Positions 6,131-13,688 of a stretch of DNA of 15,061 bases are shown in pieces. The first letter of the stretch is position 1; the number at the start of each line of letters is the position of its first letter. This stretch comes from Acetobacteraceae bacterium (GTDB lineage: Bacteria > Pseudomonadota > Alphaproteobacteria > Acetobacterales > Acetobacteraceae): positions 1 to 15,061 of the forward strand of contig CANJXD010000087.1 of the NCBI GenBank assembly GCA_947478535.1, in the 5' to 3' direction. Under the pieces are notes generated by a model that worked only from the letters and a program-made list of their open reading frames with translations, made no database searches and was not told the origin of the DNA. The translations under genes and the position numbers were made by a program.

Positions 6131-7561
6131 ATGATCGCGCTGCCGCCGCCGCTGCCCGGCATCCTGGAACGCCGCGACGCCATCATCGCCGCGCTCAGCG
6201 CCCTCGTCCCCGGGGAAGGCACGATCAGCGAGGCGACGCGCCTCAAGCCCTATGAGACCGATGGCCTCTCCGCCTATCGCCAGCCGCCGCTGGCGGTTGT
6301 GTTGCCGACCAGCACGGAACAGGTCGCCGCGGTGATGCGCTATTGCCACCAGGAAGGCATCCGCGTCGTCCCGCGCGGTGCCGGCACCTCCCTCTCGGGC
6401 GGCGCCCTGCCGCTGGAAGACGCGGTGGTGATCGGGCTGATGCGCATGAACCGCATCCTCGAGATCGATTTCGATGACCGCCTGGCGGTGGTCGAGGCCG
6501 GCGTGACCAATCTCGGCATCACCAAGGCCGTGGAGCATGAGGGCTTCTTCTACGCCCCCGATCCTTCGAGCCAATTGGCCTGCATGATCGGCGGCAACGT
6601 CAACATGAACTCCGGTGGCGCGCATTGCCTGAAGTATGGCGTCACCGCCAACAATCTGCTCGGCCTGCGCATGGTCACGCCCACCGGCGATATCGTCGAG
6701 ATCGGCGGCGATCACCTCGACGCCGCGGGCTATGACTGGCTCGGCCTGATGACGGGCAGCGAGGGCATGCTCGGCATCGTCACGGAGGTCACCGTCCGCA
6801 TCCTGCGCGGCCCCGAAGGGGCCCGCGCCATGCTCGCTGCCTTCAAGGGCACGGAAATCGCCGGGGCCGCGGTGGATGCCATCATCGGCTCCGGCATTAT
6901 TCCCGTTGCCCTCGAGTTCATGGACAAGCCCTGCATCCATGCCTGCGAGGCCTTCGCCCATGCCGGCTATCCGCTGGATGCGGAAGCCATGCTCATCATC
7001 GAGGTCGAGGGCAGCGTCGCGGAGCAGGACGAATTGCTCGATGCGATCAAGGAGATCTGCAACCGCTTCGACCCGATCAGCCTGAAGGTCGCCACCTCGG
7101 CCGAGGAATCCATGGCGATCTGGAAGGGCCGCAAGGGTGCCTTCGGCGCGGTCGGCCGCATTTCCCCCGATTATCTCTGCATGGATGGCACCATCCCGAC
7201 CGGCGAGTTGCCCTTCGTGCTGAAGCGCATCGGGGAGATGAGCGTGCAATACGGCTTGCAGGTCGCCAATGTCTTCCACGCCGGCGACGGCAATCTGCAC
7301 CCGCTGATCATGTTCGACGCCAACAACCCCGCCAGCTTCCGCGCAGCTGAGGATTTCGGCGCCGAGATCCTCAAGCTCTGCGTCGAGGTCGGGGGTTGCC
7401 TCACCGGCGAACATGGTGTCGGCGTGGAGAAGCGGGACCTGATGCACCACCAGTTCCTGCCGCATGAGCTCAACCAGCAGCGCGCCATCAAGACCGCCTT
7501 CGACCCCGCCTGGCTGCTCAACCCCCACAAGGTGTTTCCCCTTCAGGTCGCCGCCGAATGA
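6131..7561 (+). CDS. glcD: Glycolate oxidase FAD-linked subunit GlcD
   Basis: This 476-residue protein is a full-length FAD-binding PCMH/VAO-type oxidoreductase. GlcD with GlcE and GlcF oxidises glycolate to glyoxylate at the cytoplasmic membrane and passes electrons to the respiratory chain. Visible motifs are PRGAGTSLSGG (81-91, FAD pyrophosphate binding), GSEGMLG (209-215), FHAGDGNLHP (382-391) and GEHGVGVEK (from 426), all typical of GlcD and related D-2-hydroxyacid dehydrogenases. GAGGA at 6121-6125 is a good ribosome-binding site for this ATG. The stop overlaps the glcE start (ATGA). The presence of glcE and glcF makes glycolate the likeliest substrate; D-lactate or another 2-hydroxyacid is possible. 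Confidence 0.92.
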   Translation: MIALPPPLPGILERRDAIIAALSALVPGEGTISEATRLKPYETDGLSAYRQPPLAVVLPTSTEQVAAVMRYCHQEGIRVVPRGAGTSLSGGALPLEDAVVIGLMRMNRILEIDFDDRLAVVEAGVTNLGITKAVEHEGFFYAPDPSSQLACMIGGNVNMNSGGAHCLKYGVTANNLLGLRMVTPTGDIVEIGGDHLDAAGYDWLGLMTGSEGMLGIVTEVTVRILRGPEGARAMLAAFKGTEIAGAAVDAIIGSGIIPVALEFMDKPCIHACEAFAHAGYPLDAEAMLIIEVEGSVAEQDELLDAIKEICNRFDPISLKVATSAEESMAIWKGRKGAFGAVGRISPDYLCMDGTIPTGELPFVLKRIGEMSVQYGLQVANVFHAGDGNLHPLIMFDANNPASFRAAEDFGAEILKLCVEVGGCLTGEHGVGVEKRDLMHHQFLPHELNQQRAIKTAFDPAWLLNPHKVFPLQVAAE

Positions 7562-8721
7562 GCGAGACGCTGGCCCCCGCCTCGGAAGCCGCCCTCGCCG
7601 ACGCCATCCGCGCGGCGCGGGAGCCGCTCGTCATCGAGGGCAATGGCTCGAAGCGCGCTTTGCTGCGCCCCGTCCAGGCCGCGCGGACGCTGTCCACGCG
7701 CGGCCTCACCGGCATCACCCTCTACAAGCCGACCGAACTCGTGCTGTCCGCCCGCGCCGGCACGCCGATGCCGGAGATCGAGGCGGCACTCGCCGAAAAG
7801 GGTCAGATGCTGGCGCCGGAACCCCCCGACACCCGCGCGCTGTTCGGCGTCACCGCCCAGGCGACCATCGGCGGCATCGTCGCCACCAACCTCAGCGGCC
7901 CGCGGCGCATCACCGCCGGCGCCATCCGCGACCACGTCCTCGGCATCCGCTTCGTCAATGGCGCGGGGGAGGTGGTGCGTAGCGGCGGCCGCGTGCTGAA
8001 GAACGTGACGGGGCTCGATCTCTGCAAGCTGCTGACCGGCAGCCACGGGACGCTCGGCGTCATCACGGAGGTGACGATCAAGGTCCTGCCCGCCGCCCGC
8101 GCCACGGCGACCTTGCGGATCGCGGTGGCGGATCTCGCGGCGGGGGTCGCCGCACTGTCCGCCGGCCTCACCAGCCCCTTCGGTGTCACCGGCGCGGCGT
8201 TGCTGCCGGATGGTCCCTTCGCCCTGCTGCGCCTCGAGGATTTTCCGAATTCCGTCGCCTATCGCGGCGCGAAGCTGCGCGATGACCTCGCCCGCTTCGG
8301 CGATGGGTCGCTGATCGAGGGTGCGGCCTCCGAATCCCTGTGGCGCGGCATCCGCGATGCCACCGCGCTGCGCCCGGCCATCGGCGATGCCGTGTGGCGG
8401 CTGTCCGTTCGCCCCAGCACGGCGCCGGCCCTCGCCACCCGCCTGAAGCGGGATGCCAGCGCGCGGCTGCTGCTGGATTGGGGCGGCGGCCTGCTCTGGG
8501 TGGCGGCCCCCGCGACCGAGACAACCCACGCCGCCATCGCGGCCGCGACGGTCGCGGCACGTGGCAGCTACACCCTGTTCCGCGCGCCCGAGCCCCTGCG
8601 CGCCGCCGTCGCCGTCATCAACCCCGAGGCTCCGGCGCTTGCCGCCATCGGCGCGCGGGTGAAGGCGGCGCTGGACCCGGCGGGCCTGTTCAATCCTGGA
8701 CGCATGAGGGCCGGCACGTGA
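7558..8721 (+). CDS. glcE: Glycolate oxidase subunit GlcE
   Basis: This 387-residue protein is a second, shorter FAD-binding subunit of glycolate oxidase. It has the PCMH-type fold seen in TIGGIVATN (103-111), SGPRRITAGAIRDHVLG, LKNVTGLDLCKLLTGSHGTLGVITEV (the GSHGTLG part at 161-167) and a C-terminal GLFNPGRM. Unlike GlcD it lacks the HAGDGNLHP motif, as expected for GlcE. It is required with GlcD and GlcF for activity in E. coli. The start overlaps the glcD stop by 4 bases, and its own stop overlaps the GTG of the M81 gene, which indicates tight co-translation. Confidence 0.92.
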   Translation: MSETLAPASEAALADAIRAAREPLVIEGNGSKRALLRPVQAARTLSTRGLTGITLYKPTELVLSARAGTPMPEIEAALAEKGQMLAPEPPDTRALFGVTAQATIGGIVATNLSGPRRITAGAIRDHVLGIRFVNGAGEVVRSGGRVLKNVTGLDLCKLLTGSHGTLGVITEVTIKVLPAARATATLRIAVADLAAGVAALSAGLTSPFGVTGAALLPDGPFALLRLEDFPNSVAYRGAKLRDDLARFGDGSLIEGAASESLWRGIRDATALRPAIGDAVWRLSVRPSTAPALATRLKRDASARLLLDWGGGLLWVAAPATETTHAAIAAATVAARGSYTLFRAPEPLRAAVAVINPEAPALAAIGARVKAALDPAGLFNPGRMRAGT

Positions 8722-10253
8722 CCGCACCGCGCATCGCCATCCTGGGCCTCCACCTCGAGGTCAATGCCTTCTCGCCGCTCACCACGCGCCGGGATTTCGA
8801 GGACCTCTCCTGGGTCGAGGGCGAGGCGATCACCGAGGCCGGCCGCGCCGCCGTCTCCGGCGTGCCGAACGAGATCCCCGGCTTCTACAACCGGATGGAT
8901 GAAACCGGGCCGTGGCAGCCCGTGCCGCTCATCGTCATCACCGCGCCGCCGGGCGGCATGATGGAGCCCGGCCTGTTCCCGGATTTCATGGCCCGCCTCG
9001 CCCGGCGCCTCGACGAAGCCGGTCCCATCGACGCCGTCTATGTCGCCAATCACGGCGCCTGCCGCGCGGTGGAGGAAGCCGATACCGATGGCGCCGTGCT
9101 CGCCTTGCTGCGGGAAAAGCTGGGCGAGGGCGTGCCTATCGTCGGCACGCTCGACCTGCATTGCAATGTCTCGGACCGCCAGGTGGCGCTGGCGGACCTG
9201 CTGATCGGCTACCGCACCAATCCCCATGTCGATATGCGCGAGCGTGCCGCCGAGGCCGCCGATGCGCTTCGCCGCATCCTCGCCACCGGGGAGCGCCCCG
9301 AAACCCATTTCATCCGCCTGCCACTGACGCCGCCGACCGTCACCCTGCTGACGGCCGAGCGCAGCCCCTACGCCGATGCGATCCGCGAAGGCGTCGCGAT
9401 GCGGGAGGCCGATACCGACCTGCTCGTCGTCTCCGTCACCGGCGGCTTCGTCTATACCGATATTCCGAAGTGCGGCCTCTGCGTCTGGGCCTCGGCCCGG
9501 CCTGGGCAGGGGGCGAAGGCGCGAGCGGCGGCGGAAAAGCTCGCAGCCGATATCTGGCGAAACCGCGCCATCTTCGCCGGCCGCCGCCTGACGAGCATCG
9601 CCGAGGCGGTGGCGGAAGCCATGGCGGTCGGCGCCGACCCCGCCCGCCCGCGCCTGGTGCTGGCCGATGTCGCGGACAACCCCGGCGGTGGCGGCGGCGG
9701 CAACACCACCGCGCTGCTCGCGGCGCTGCATGAAAGTGGCGCCAAGGGCGTCGTCTTCGGCGTGCTGGTCGATCCCACCCTCGCGGCGCAGGCCCATGCC
9801 GCTGGGCAGGGCGCGATGATCGAGGCGGTGGCCAACGCCAGACCATCCCCCTTTGCCGAAACCTTCCGCGCCCGCGCCCGCGTGCTGCACCTGTCCGATG
9901 GCAACGGCATCGGACGCCGCGGTGGCCTCGCCGGCCGCGCCTTCCGGCTTGGCGCTTCGGCGCTGCTGGAGTTGGAAGGCAGCGGGCTGCTGCTGGCGGT
10001 TGGATCGCTCCGGCGGCAGTTGCAGGACCCGGCGATGCTGGAATTGCTCGGCGTGGAGGTGGAGGCGGCGCGCACCATCGTCGTGAAGTCCCGCGGCCAT
10101 TTCCGCGCCGGCTTCGACATCTATGCGGGGCCGGATCGCACCTGGGAGGTCGATGCCCCCGGCCTCGTCAGTCCCATCCTGTCGCGCTTTGTCTTTACCG
10201 GCTTGCCGCGCCCCGTCTTCCCGCTGGATGCCGAGGCCGCCTGGGAGGACTGA
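8718..10253 (+). CDS. M81 family (MlrC-like) zinc metallopeptidase
   Basis: This 511-residue protein starts at a GTG inside the glcE stop (GTGA). The N-terminal domain carries GLHLEVNAFSP (10-20), NHGACRAVEEADTDG (from 111), GTLDLHCNVS (143-152) and YRTNPHVDMRERA (from 165). Asp146, His148 and His170 have the same spacing I remember for the zinc ligands of MlrC, the enzyme that degrades linearised microcystin. The C-terminal MlrC domain has DNPGGGGGGNTTALL from residue 320. Family members are probable amidohydrolases or peptidases, mostly of unknown substrate, so microcystin breakdown should not be assumed. Its place between glcE and glcF suggests a substrate linked to glycolate or other 2-hydroxyacids, perhaps an amide or conjugate; that is inference. 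Confidence 0.85.
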   Translation: MTAPRIAILGLHLEVNAFSPLTTRRDFEDLSWVEGEAITEAGRAAVSGVPNEIPGFYNRMDETGPWQPVPLIVITAPPGGMMEPGLFPDFMARLARRLDEAGPIDAVYVANHGACRAVEEADTDGAVLALLREKLGEGVPIVGTLDLHCNVSDRQVALADLLIGYRTNPHVDMRERAAEAADALRRILATGERPETHFIRLPLTPPTVTLLTAERSPYADAIREGVAMREADTDLLVVSVTGGFVYTDIPKCGLCVWASARPGQGAKARAAAEKLAADIWRNRAIFAGRRLTSIAEAVAEAMAVGADPARPRLVLADVADNPGGGGGGNTTALLAALHESGAKGVVFGVLVDPTLAAQAHAAGQGAMIEAVANARPSPFAETFRARARVLHLSDGNGIGRRGGLAGRAFRLGASALLELEGSGLLLAVGSLRRQLQDPAMLELLGVEVEAARTIVVKSRGHFRAGFDIYAGPDRTWEVDAPGLVSPILSRFVFTGLPRPVFPLDAEAAWED

Positions 10254-10309
10254 GGGGGGCGCCGGTTCGCTTCCCCTCGCCGACCCGTAGCCCCATCCTG
10301 CGACTGCCG

Positions 10310-10315
10310 AGGAGA
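10310..10315 (+). promoter_or_regulatory. Ribosome-binding site of glcF
   Basis: AGGAGA sits 7 bases before the glcF ATG at 10323. This is the only joint in the glc run with a real gap (69 bases), so glcF has its own strong initiation site instead of relying on overlap. Confidence 0.7.
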
Positions 10316-10322
10316 ACCAGAA

Positions 10323-11651
10323 ATGCAGACGAATTTCACGACGGAGCAACTCCGCGACCCCGACTTCGCGGAGAGCAACCGCATCCTGCGGACCTGCGTG
10401 CATTGCGGCTTCTGCACCGCCACCTGCCCGACCTTCGTCCTGCTGGGCGATGAACTCGATAGCCCGCGCGGGCGCATCTACCTCATCAAGGACATGCTGG
10501 AGAACAACCGCCCGGCGACGGTGGAGGTGGTGAAGCATGTCGATCGCTGCCTCTCCTGCCTCTCCTGCATGACCACCTGCCCCTCCGGCGTGAACTACAT
10601 GCACCTGGTCGATCACGCGCGCCGGCATATCGAGGAAACCTATGATCGCCCGGTGGCGGAGAAGGTGCTGCGCCGGCTGCTGTCCTTCCTGCTGCCGCAT
10701 CCCTTTCGCTTTCGCCTGGCGCTGATCGGCGCATCGCTCGCCCGGCCCTTCGCGCGCTTCGTGCCGGGCACCTCGATGGCGGCGCAGCGGCTGCGGGCGA
10801 TGATGAAGCTCGCCCCCACGGACGTGCCGTCCCCCTCCGCCACGGAAAAGCCTGGCGTGCACCGCGCGATCGGCGAACGGCGCGGGCGCGTCGCGCTGCT
10901 GACGGGCTGCGCGCAGAAGGTGCTGGCGCCCTCGATCAACGAAGCCACCATCCGGCTGCTGACGCGGATGGGCCTCGATGTCGTGGTGAAGGCCGAACAG
11001 GGCTGCTGCGGCGCGCTCGATCACCACATGGGCCACCACGACCCCGCGATGCGCCTCGCCCGCGCCAATATCGCGGCCTGGCATGCGGAGGCCGCGGCGG
11101 AGGGGCTGGATGCCATCGTGGTGAACGCCTCGGGCTGCGGCACCACGGTGAAGGATTACGGCTTCATGTTCCGCGCCGAGCCCGGCGACTGGCCCGCCAA
11201 GGCGGAAGCCGTCAGCGCGCTGGCGATGGATATCTCCGAAGTCCTGGTGAAATTCGCCTATGCGCCGACCCGCGAATCGCCGGGCCTCACGGTCGCCTAC
11301 CACGCGGCATGCAGCCTGCAGCACGGCCAGAAGATCACCGCCGCGCCGAAGGACCTGCTGAAGCGCGCCGGCTTCGCGGTGAAGGAACCCGCCGAAGGCC
11401 ATCTCTGCTGCGGCAGCGCCGGCACCTACAACCTGATTCAGCCCGAGATCGCCGGGCGGCTGCGCGACCGCAAGCTGGAAAACCTGGACCGCACGCGGGC
11501 CGACCTGATCGCGGCCGGCAATATCGGCTGCCTGACGCAACTCGCGGGCGGCACGATGCCGACGGTGCATACGGTGGAACTGCTGGACTGGATGGCGGGC
11601 GGGCCGGAGCCGGTCCAGGTCACGCAGGCCCGGAAGGAGAAACGGGCATGA
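10323..11651 (+). CDS. glcF: Glycolate oxidase iron-sulfur subunit GlcF
   Basis: This 442-residue protein has two ferredoxin-type [4Fe-4S] motifs, Cys25/28/31/35 (CVHCGFCTATCP) and Cys76/79/82/86 (CLSCLSCMTTCP). Two cysteine-rich CCG domains follow: TGC at 196 with GCCG at 227-230, and HAAC at 327-330 with LCCG at 361-364. This is the standard GlcF layout; the subunit carries electrons from the flavin subunits towards the quinone pool. It lies 69 bases after the M81 gene, so the complex is split by an extra gene. Its stop overlaps the start of the small lipoprotein (ATGA). Confidence 0.93.
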   Translation: MQTNFTTEQLRDPDFAESNRILRTCVHCGFCTATCPTFVLLGDELDSPRGRIYLIKDMLENNRPATVEVVKHVDRCLSCLSCMTTCPSGVNYMHLVDHARRHIEETYDRPVAEKVLRRLLSFLLPHPFRFRLALIGASLARPFARFVPGTSMAAQRLRAMMKLAPTDVPSPSATEKPGVHRAIGERRGRVALLTGCAQKVLAPSINEATIRLLTRMGLDVVVKAEQGCCGALDHHMGHHDPAMRLARANIAAWHAEAAAEGLDAIVVNASGCGTTVKDYGFMFRAEPGDWPAKAEAVSALAMDISEVLVKFAYAPTRESPGLTVAYHAACSLQHGQKITAAPKDLLKRAGFAVKEPAEGHLCCGSAGTYNLIQPEIAGRLRDRKLENLDRTRADLIAAGNIGCLTQLAGGTMPTVHTVELLDWMAGGPEPVQVTQARKEKRA

Positions 11652-11926
11652 TCCGCCACGCGGCGCCCCTGCTGCTGCTCACGGCGCTGCTGCTGCCGGG
11701 CTGCGTCGCCACGACGCCTTCCTCCGCCTCGGCCGATGACCGGCGCTGGATCAACCAATGCATGCAGGATAATCGCAACGCCCGCGTGTCCTCCAGCGTC
11801 GTCCGCGCCTATTGCGCCTGCATGAACGACCAGATGTCGAACAACGAGACGCGCTCGATCTCGCAGTGGGAGCGGTCCCACCCGCGTGAGCGCCAGATGT
11901 GCGAGCGCCGTTCCGGCTGGCACTGA
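11648..11926 (+). CDS. Small cysteine-containing lipoprotein of unknown function
   Basis: This 92-residue protein has a signal peptide with a clear lipobox (LLPGC), so Cys19 should be lipidated. The mature part is short and polar with four further cysteines: Cys38 (NQCMQD), Cys56 and Cys58 (AYCACMND) and Cys85 (QMCERR). They could form two disulfides in the periplasm. The remainder is hydrophilic (SNNETRSISQWERSHPRER), ending GW-H. There is no haem motif (CxxCH). I do not recognise a named family. The start overlaps the glcF stop (ATGA), so it is probably translated with the glycolate oxidase genes. Confidence 0.75.
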   Translation: MIRHAAPLLLLTALLLPGCVATTPSSASADDRRWINQCMQDNRNARVSSSVVRAYCACMNDQMSNNETRSISQWERSHPRERQMCERRSGWH

Positions 11927-11933
11927 GGCGCGC

Positions 11934-11955
11934 TTGACAGGGCGGTGGTGCCGCC
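11934..11955 (+). promoter_or_regulatory. Possible -35 box and hairpin before the binding-protein gene
   Basis: TTGACA (11934-11939) is followed at once by a small inverted repeat, GGCGG (11941-11945) and CCGCC (11951-11955). No convincing -10 box lies at 16-18 bases. It may be a weak promoter with an operator-like repeat, or the hairpin may end the glc run; the evidence is thin. Confidence 0.3.
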
Positions 11956-11992
11956 GCTCTCTCGCCGCAACGTCACCGGGAGGATCAACGCC

Positions 11993-12991
11993 ATGCAACG
12001 CCGCACCCTGCTTGCCGCTGCTCCCCTCCTGGCGCTGATCCGCCCCGCCGCCGCGCAGCCCGCCTGGCCGGACCGGCCGATTTCCATTGTCGTGCCCTTC
12101 ACCGCCGGCGGGTCCGCCGATATCGCCGCGCGCATCATGGCTGAACGGATGGCGCCGCGCCTGGCGCCCGGGGCGCGGATCGTGGTGGAAAACCGCGCCG
12201 GCGCGGGTGGGTCGCTCGGCGCGGATTACGTCCGCCGCGCGGCGCCGGATGGCTACACGCTGGTGCACGCCACCGCCTCCTCCCACGGCACCAACCCGGC
12301 GGCGCTCCCGGCCACGACGCCCTATGACGCGCTGGAGGATTTCGCGCCCATCGCCATCATCGGCGGCGGCCCGATGGTCATCGTCGTCCCCGGCCGATCC
12401 CCCCACCGCACCATCCAGGACCTGATCGCGGCGATGCGCGCGGCCCCCGGCCGGCTGTCCTTCGCCACCTCTGGCGCCGGCGGCATCGGCCACCTCACCG
12501 GCGAGTATTTCATGGCCCGCGCCGGTGGTGCCGCGGGCGCGCTGAAGGCAGAACACATCCCCTATCGTGGCGGCGCCCAGGTACTGGCGGCGATGGCGGC
12601 CGGGGAGGTCGAGTGGTCCTGCGAGGTGCTGGCCTCCGCTGCGCCGCATCTGCGGGACGGCACCTCGCGCGGCCTCGCCATCACCACGCCGCGCCGCCAC
12701 GCCCTGATGCCGGAGTTGCCGAGCCTGGAGGAAGCCGGTCTGGACGGCTTCGACATCACCACCTGGAACCTGCTCCTCGGCCCGAAGGCCCTGCCGGGCC
12801 CGTTGGTCACGCGGATCAACCAGGCTGCCAATGCGGTGCTGGCGGAGCCCTCGGTGCGGGACCGCATGGCCGCCGCTGGCGTCGATGCCGCCGCCCCCAA
12901 TACGCCGGCCGAGGCGCGGGCCTTCCTGGCCGCGGAACTGGAGAAATTCCGCGGCATCGTCCGCGTCGCCGGCATCGCCCTCGGACGATAG
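11993..12991 (+). CDS. Tripartite tricarboxylate transporter substrate-binding protein (Bug/TctC family)
   Basis: This 332-residue protein has a signal peptide (MQRRTLLAAAPLLALIRPAAA, cleavage near 21) and the hallmark Bug/TctC mature start WPDRPISIVVPFTAGGSADI. It continues with VENRAGAGGSLGADYV and PDGYTLV. Such proteins bind carboxylates or similar small molecules in the periplasm and deliver them to a TctAB membrane pair. No tctA or tctB gene is in the window, so this is an orphan receptor, as is common in bacteria with many Bug proteins. GGGAGG (11978-11983) is 9 bases before this ATG; an in-frame upstream start at 11945 would spoil the signal peptide. The ligand cannot be told from sequence. 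Confidence 0.9.
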   Translation: MQRRTLLAAAPLLALIRPAAAQPAWPDRPISIVVPFTAGGSADIAARIMAERMAPRLAPGARIVVENRAGAGGSLGADYVRRAAPDGYTLVHATASSHGTNPAALPATTPYDALEDFAPIAIIGGGPMVIVVPGRSPHRTIQDLIAAMRAAPGRLSFATSGAGGIGHLTGEYFMARAGGAAGALKAEHIPYRGGAQVLAAMAAGEVEWSCEVLASAAPHLRDGTSRGLAITTPRRHALMPELPSLEEAGLDGFDITTWNLLLGPKALPGPLVTRINQAANAVLAEPSVRDRMAAAGVDAAAPNTPAEARAFLAAELEKFRGIVRVAGIALGR

Positions 12992-13048
12992 TACCTGCGC
13001 GGCGCGGAAGGGCTTGCGCGGGGCGGGGCGGATGCCGATCCTTCCTCC

Positions 13049-13642
13049 ATGATGCGCGCCCTCCTCCTCGCCGCCCTCGCCTTCGCCGGCCCGGCTCTGG
13101 CCCAGCAGACCGCTCCTGCGCCAGCGCCTCCTCCCGCGCGCACCTCGGCCGCGGAGACCCGCCGGCTCGACCTTGAACGGTTGTTCGAGGCGCTGAAGAC
13201 CGCCCCCGACTCCGCTGGTGCGCAACTCGTCGAAGCCCGGATTCGGGCGCTCTGGGGCCAGGCTGTCTCCCCCGCCACCTCGCTGCTGCTGCGGCGCGGC
13301 ATGCGGAACCTCCAGGCCAATGAACCCGCGGAGGCGTTGGAGGATTTCGACGCCGCCGTGGTGCTCGACCCCGGCGCGGCGGAAGCCTGGCTGATGCGCG
13401 CCCGAGCCCAGGCCAGGATCGGGGATCGCGTGGCGGCGGCCCAGGATCTGCGGGAGGCGCTGCGCCTGGAGCCCCGCCATTTCGGCGCGCTGATCCAGCT
13501 TTCGGACCTGCAGGACGAGGCAGGTGACCTGCCCGGCGCGCTCCGCAGCCTCGAAGCCGCCCTCGCCCTGCACCCCCGCATGGCCCAGGCCGAGGAACGC
13601 CGGCGGGAGCTTCGCCGTCGCGCCGAGGGCGACGCGCTGTAG
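13049..13642 (+). CDS. Periplasmic TPR protein
   Basis: This 197-residue protein has a signal peptide (MMRALLLAALAFAGPALA, cleavage near 18) and a short Ala/Pro-rich stretch. Two to three tetratricopeptide repeats follow, from about residue 75 to 180: AEALEDFDAAVVLDP, AAAQDLREALRLEP and GALRSLEAALALHP carry the A/G-x-x-x-F/Y and P-at-32 pattern. TPRs mediate protein-protein contacts; the partner is unknown. There are two adjacent ATG codons (13049 and 13052) and no Shine-Dalgarno. A CTTGCG-like -35 near 13013 would place the transcript start very close to the ATG, so the message may be nearly leaderless. It lies 57 bases after the binding-protein gene and 46 bases before ada. Confidence 0.8.
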   Translation: MMRALLLAALAFAGPALAQQTAPAPAPPPARTSAAETRRLDLERLFEALKTAPDSAGAQLVEARIRALWGQAVSPATSLLLRRGMRNLQANEPAEALEDFDAAVVLDPGAAEAWLMRARAQARIGDRVAAAQDLREALRLEPRHFGALIQLSDLQDEAGDLPGALRSLEAALALHPRMAQAEERRRELRRRAEGDAL

Positions 13643-13688
13643 CAACGCCCGGATGGCGCCCCCCCACGCCGCCGCCGATACTCCCGCC

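Noticed and set aside
5998..6246. 83-residue N-terminal extension of the - strand secreted protein
   Set aside because: It would bury the signal peptide and overlap the start of glcD; the ATG at 5997 is the sensible start.
8340..8717. Upstream extension of the M81 frame
   Set aside because: It overlaps the end of glcE and does not resemble M81 proteins; the GTG at 8718 gives the expected N terminus.
8718..10253. Idea that the M81 gene marks a microcystin-degradation (mlr) cluster
   Set aside because: No mlrA, mlrB or mlrD homologue is present, and M81 proteins are widespread in bacteria that do not degrade microcystin.
8568..11570. 1000-codon open frame on the - strand
   Set aside because: It is antisense to the M81 and glcF genes, which show clear family motifs. 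Very high GC leaves few stops in the opposite frames, and its translation is Gly/Arg/His/Ala-rich with no recognisable domain.
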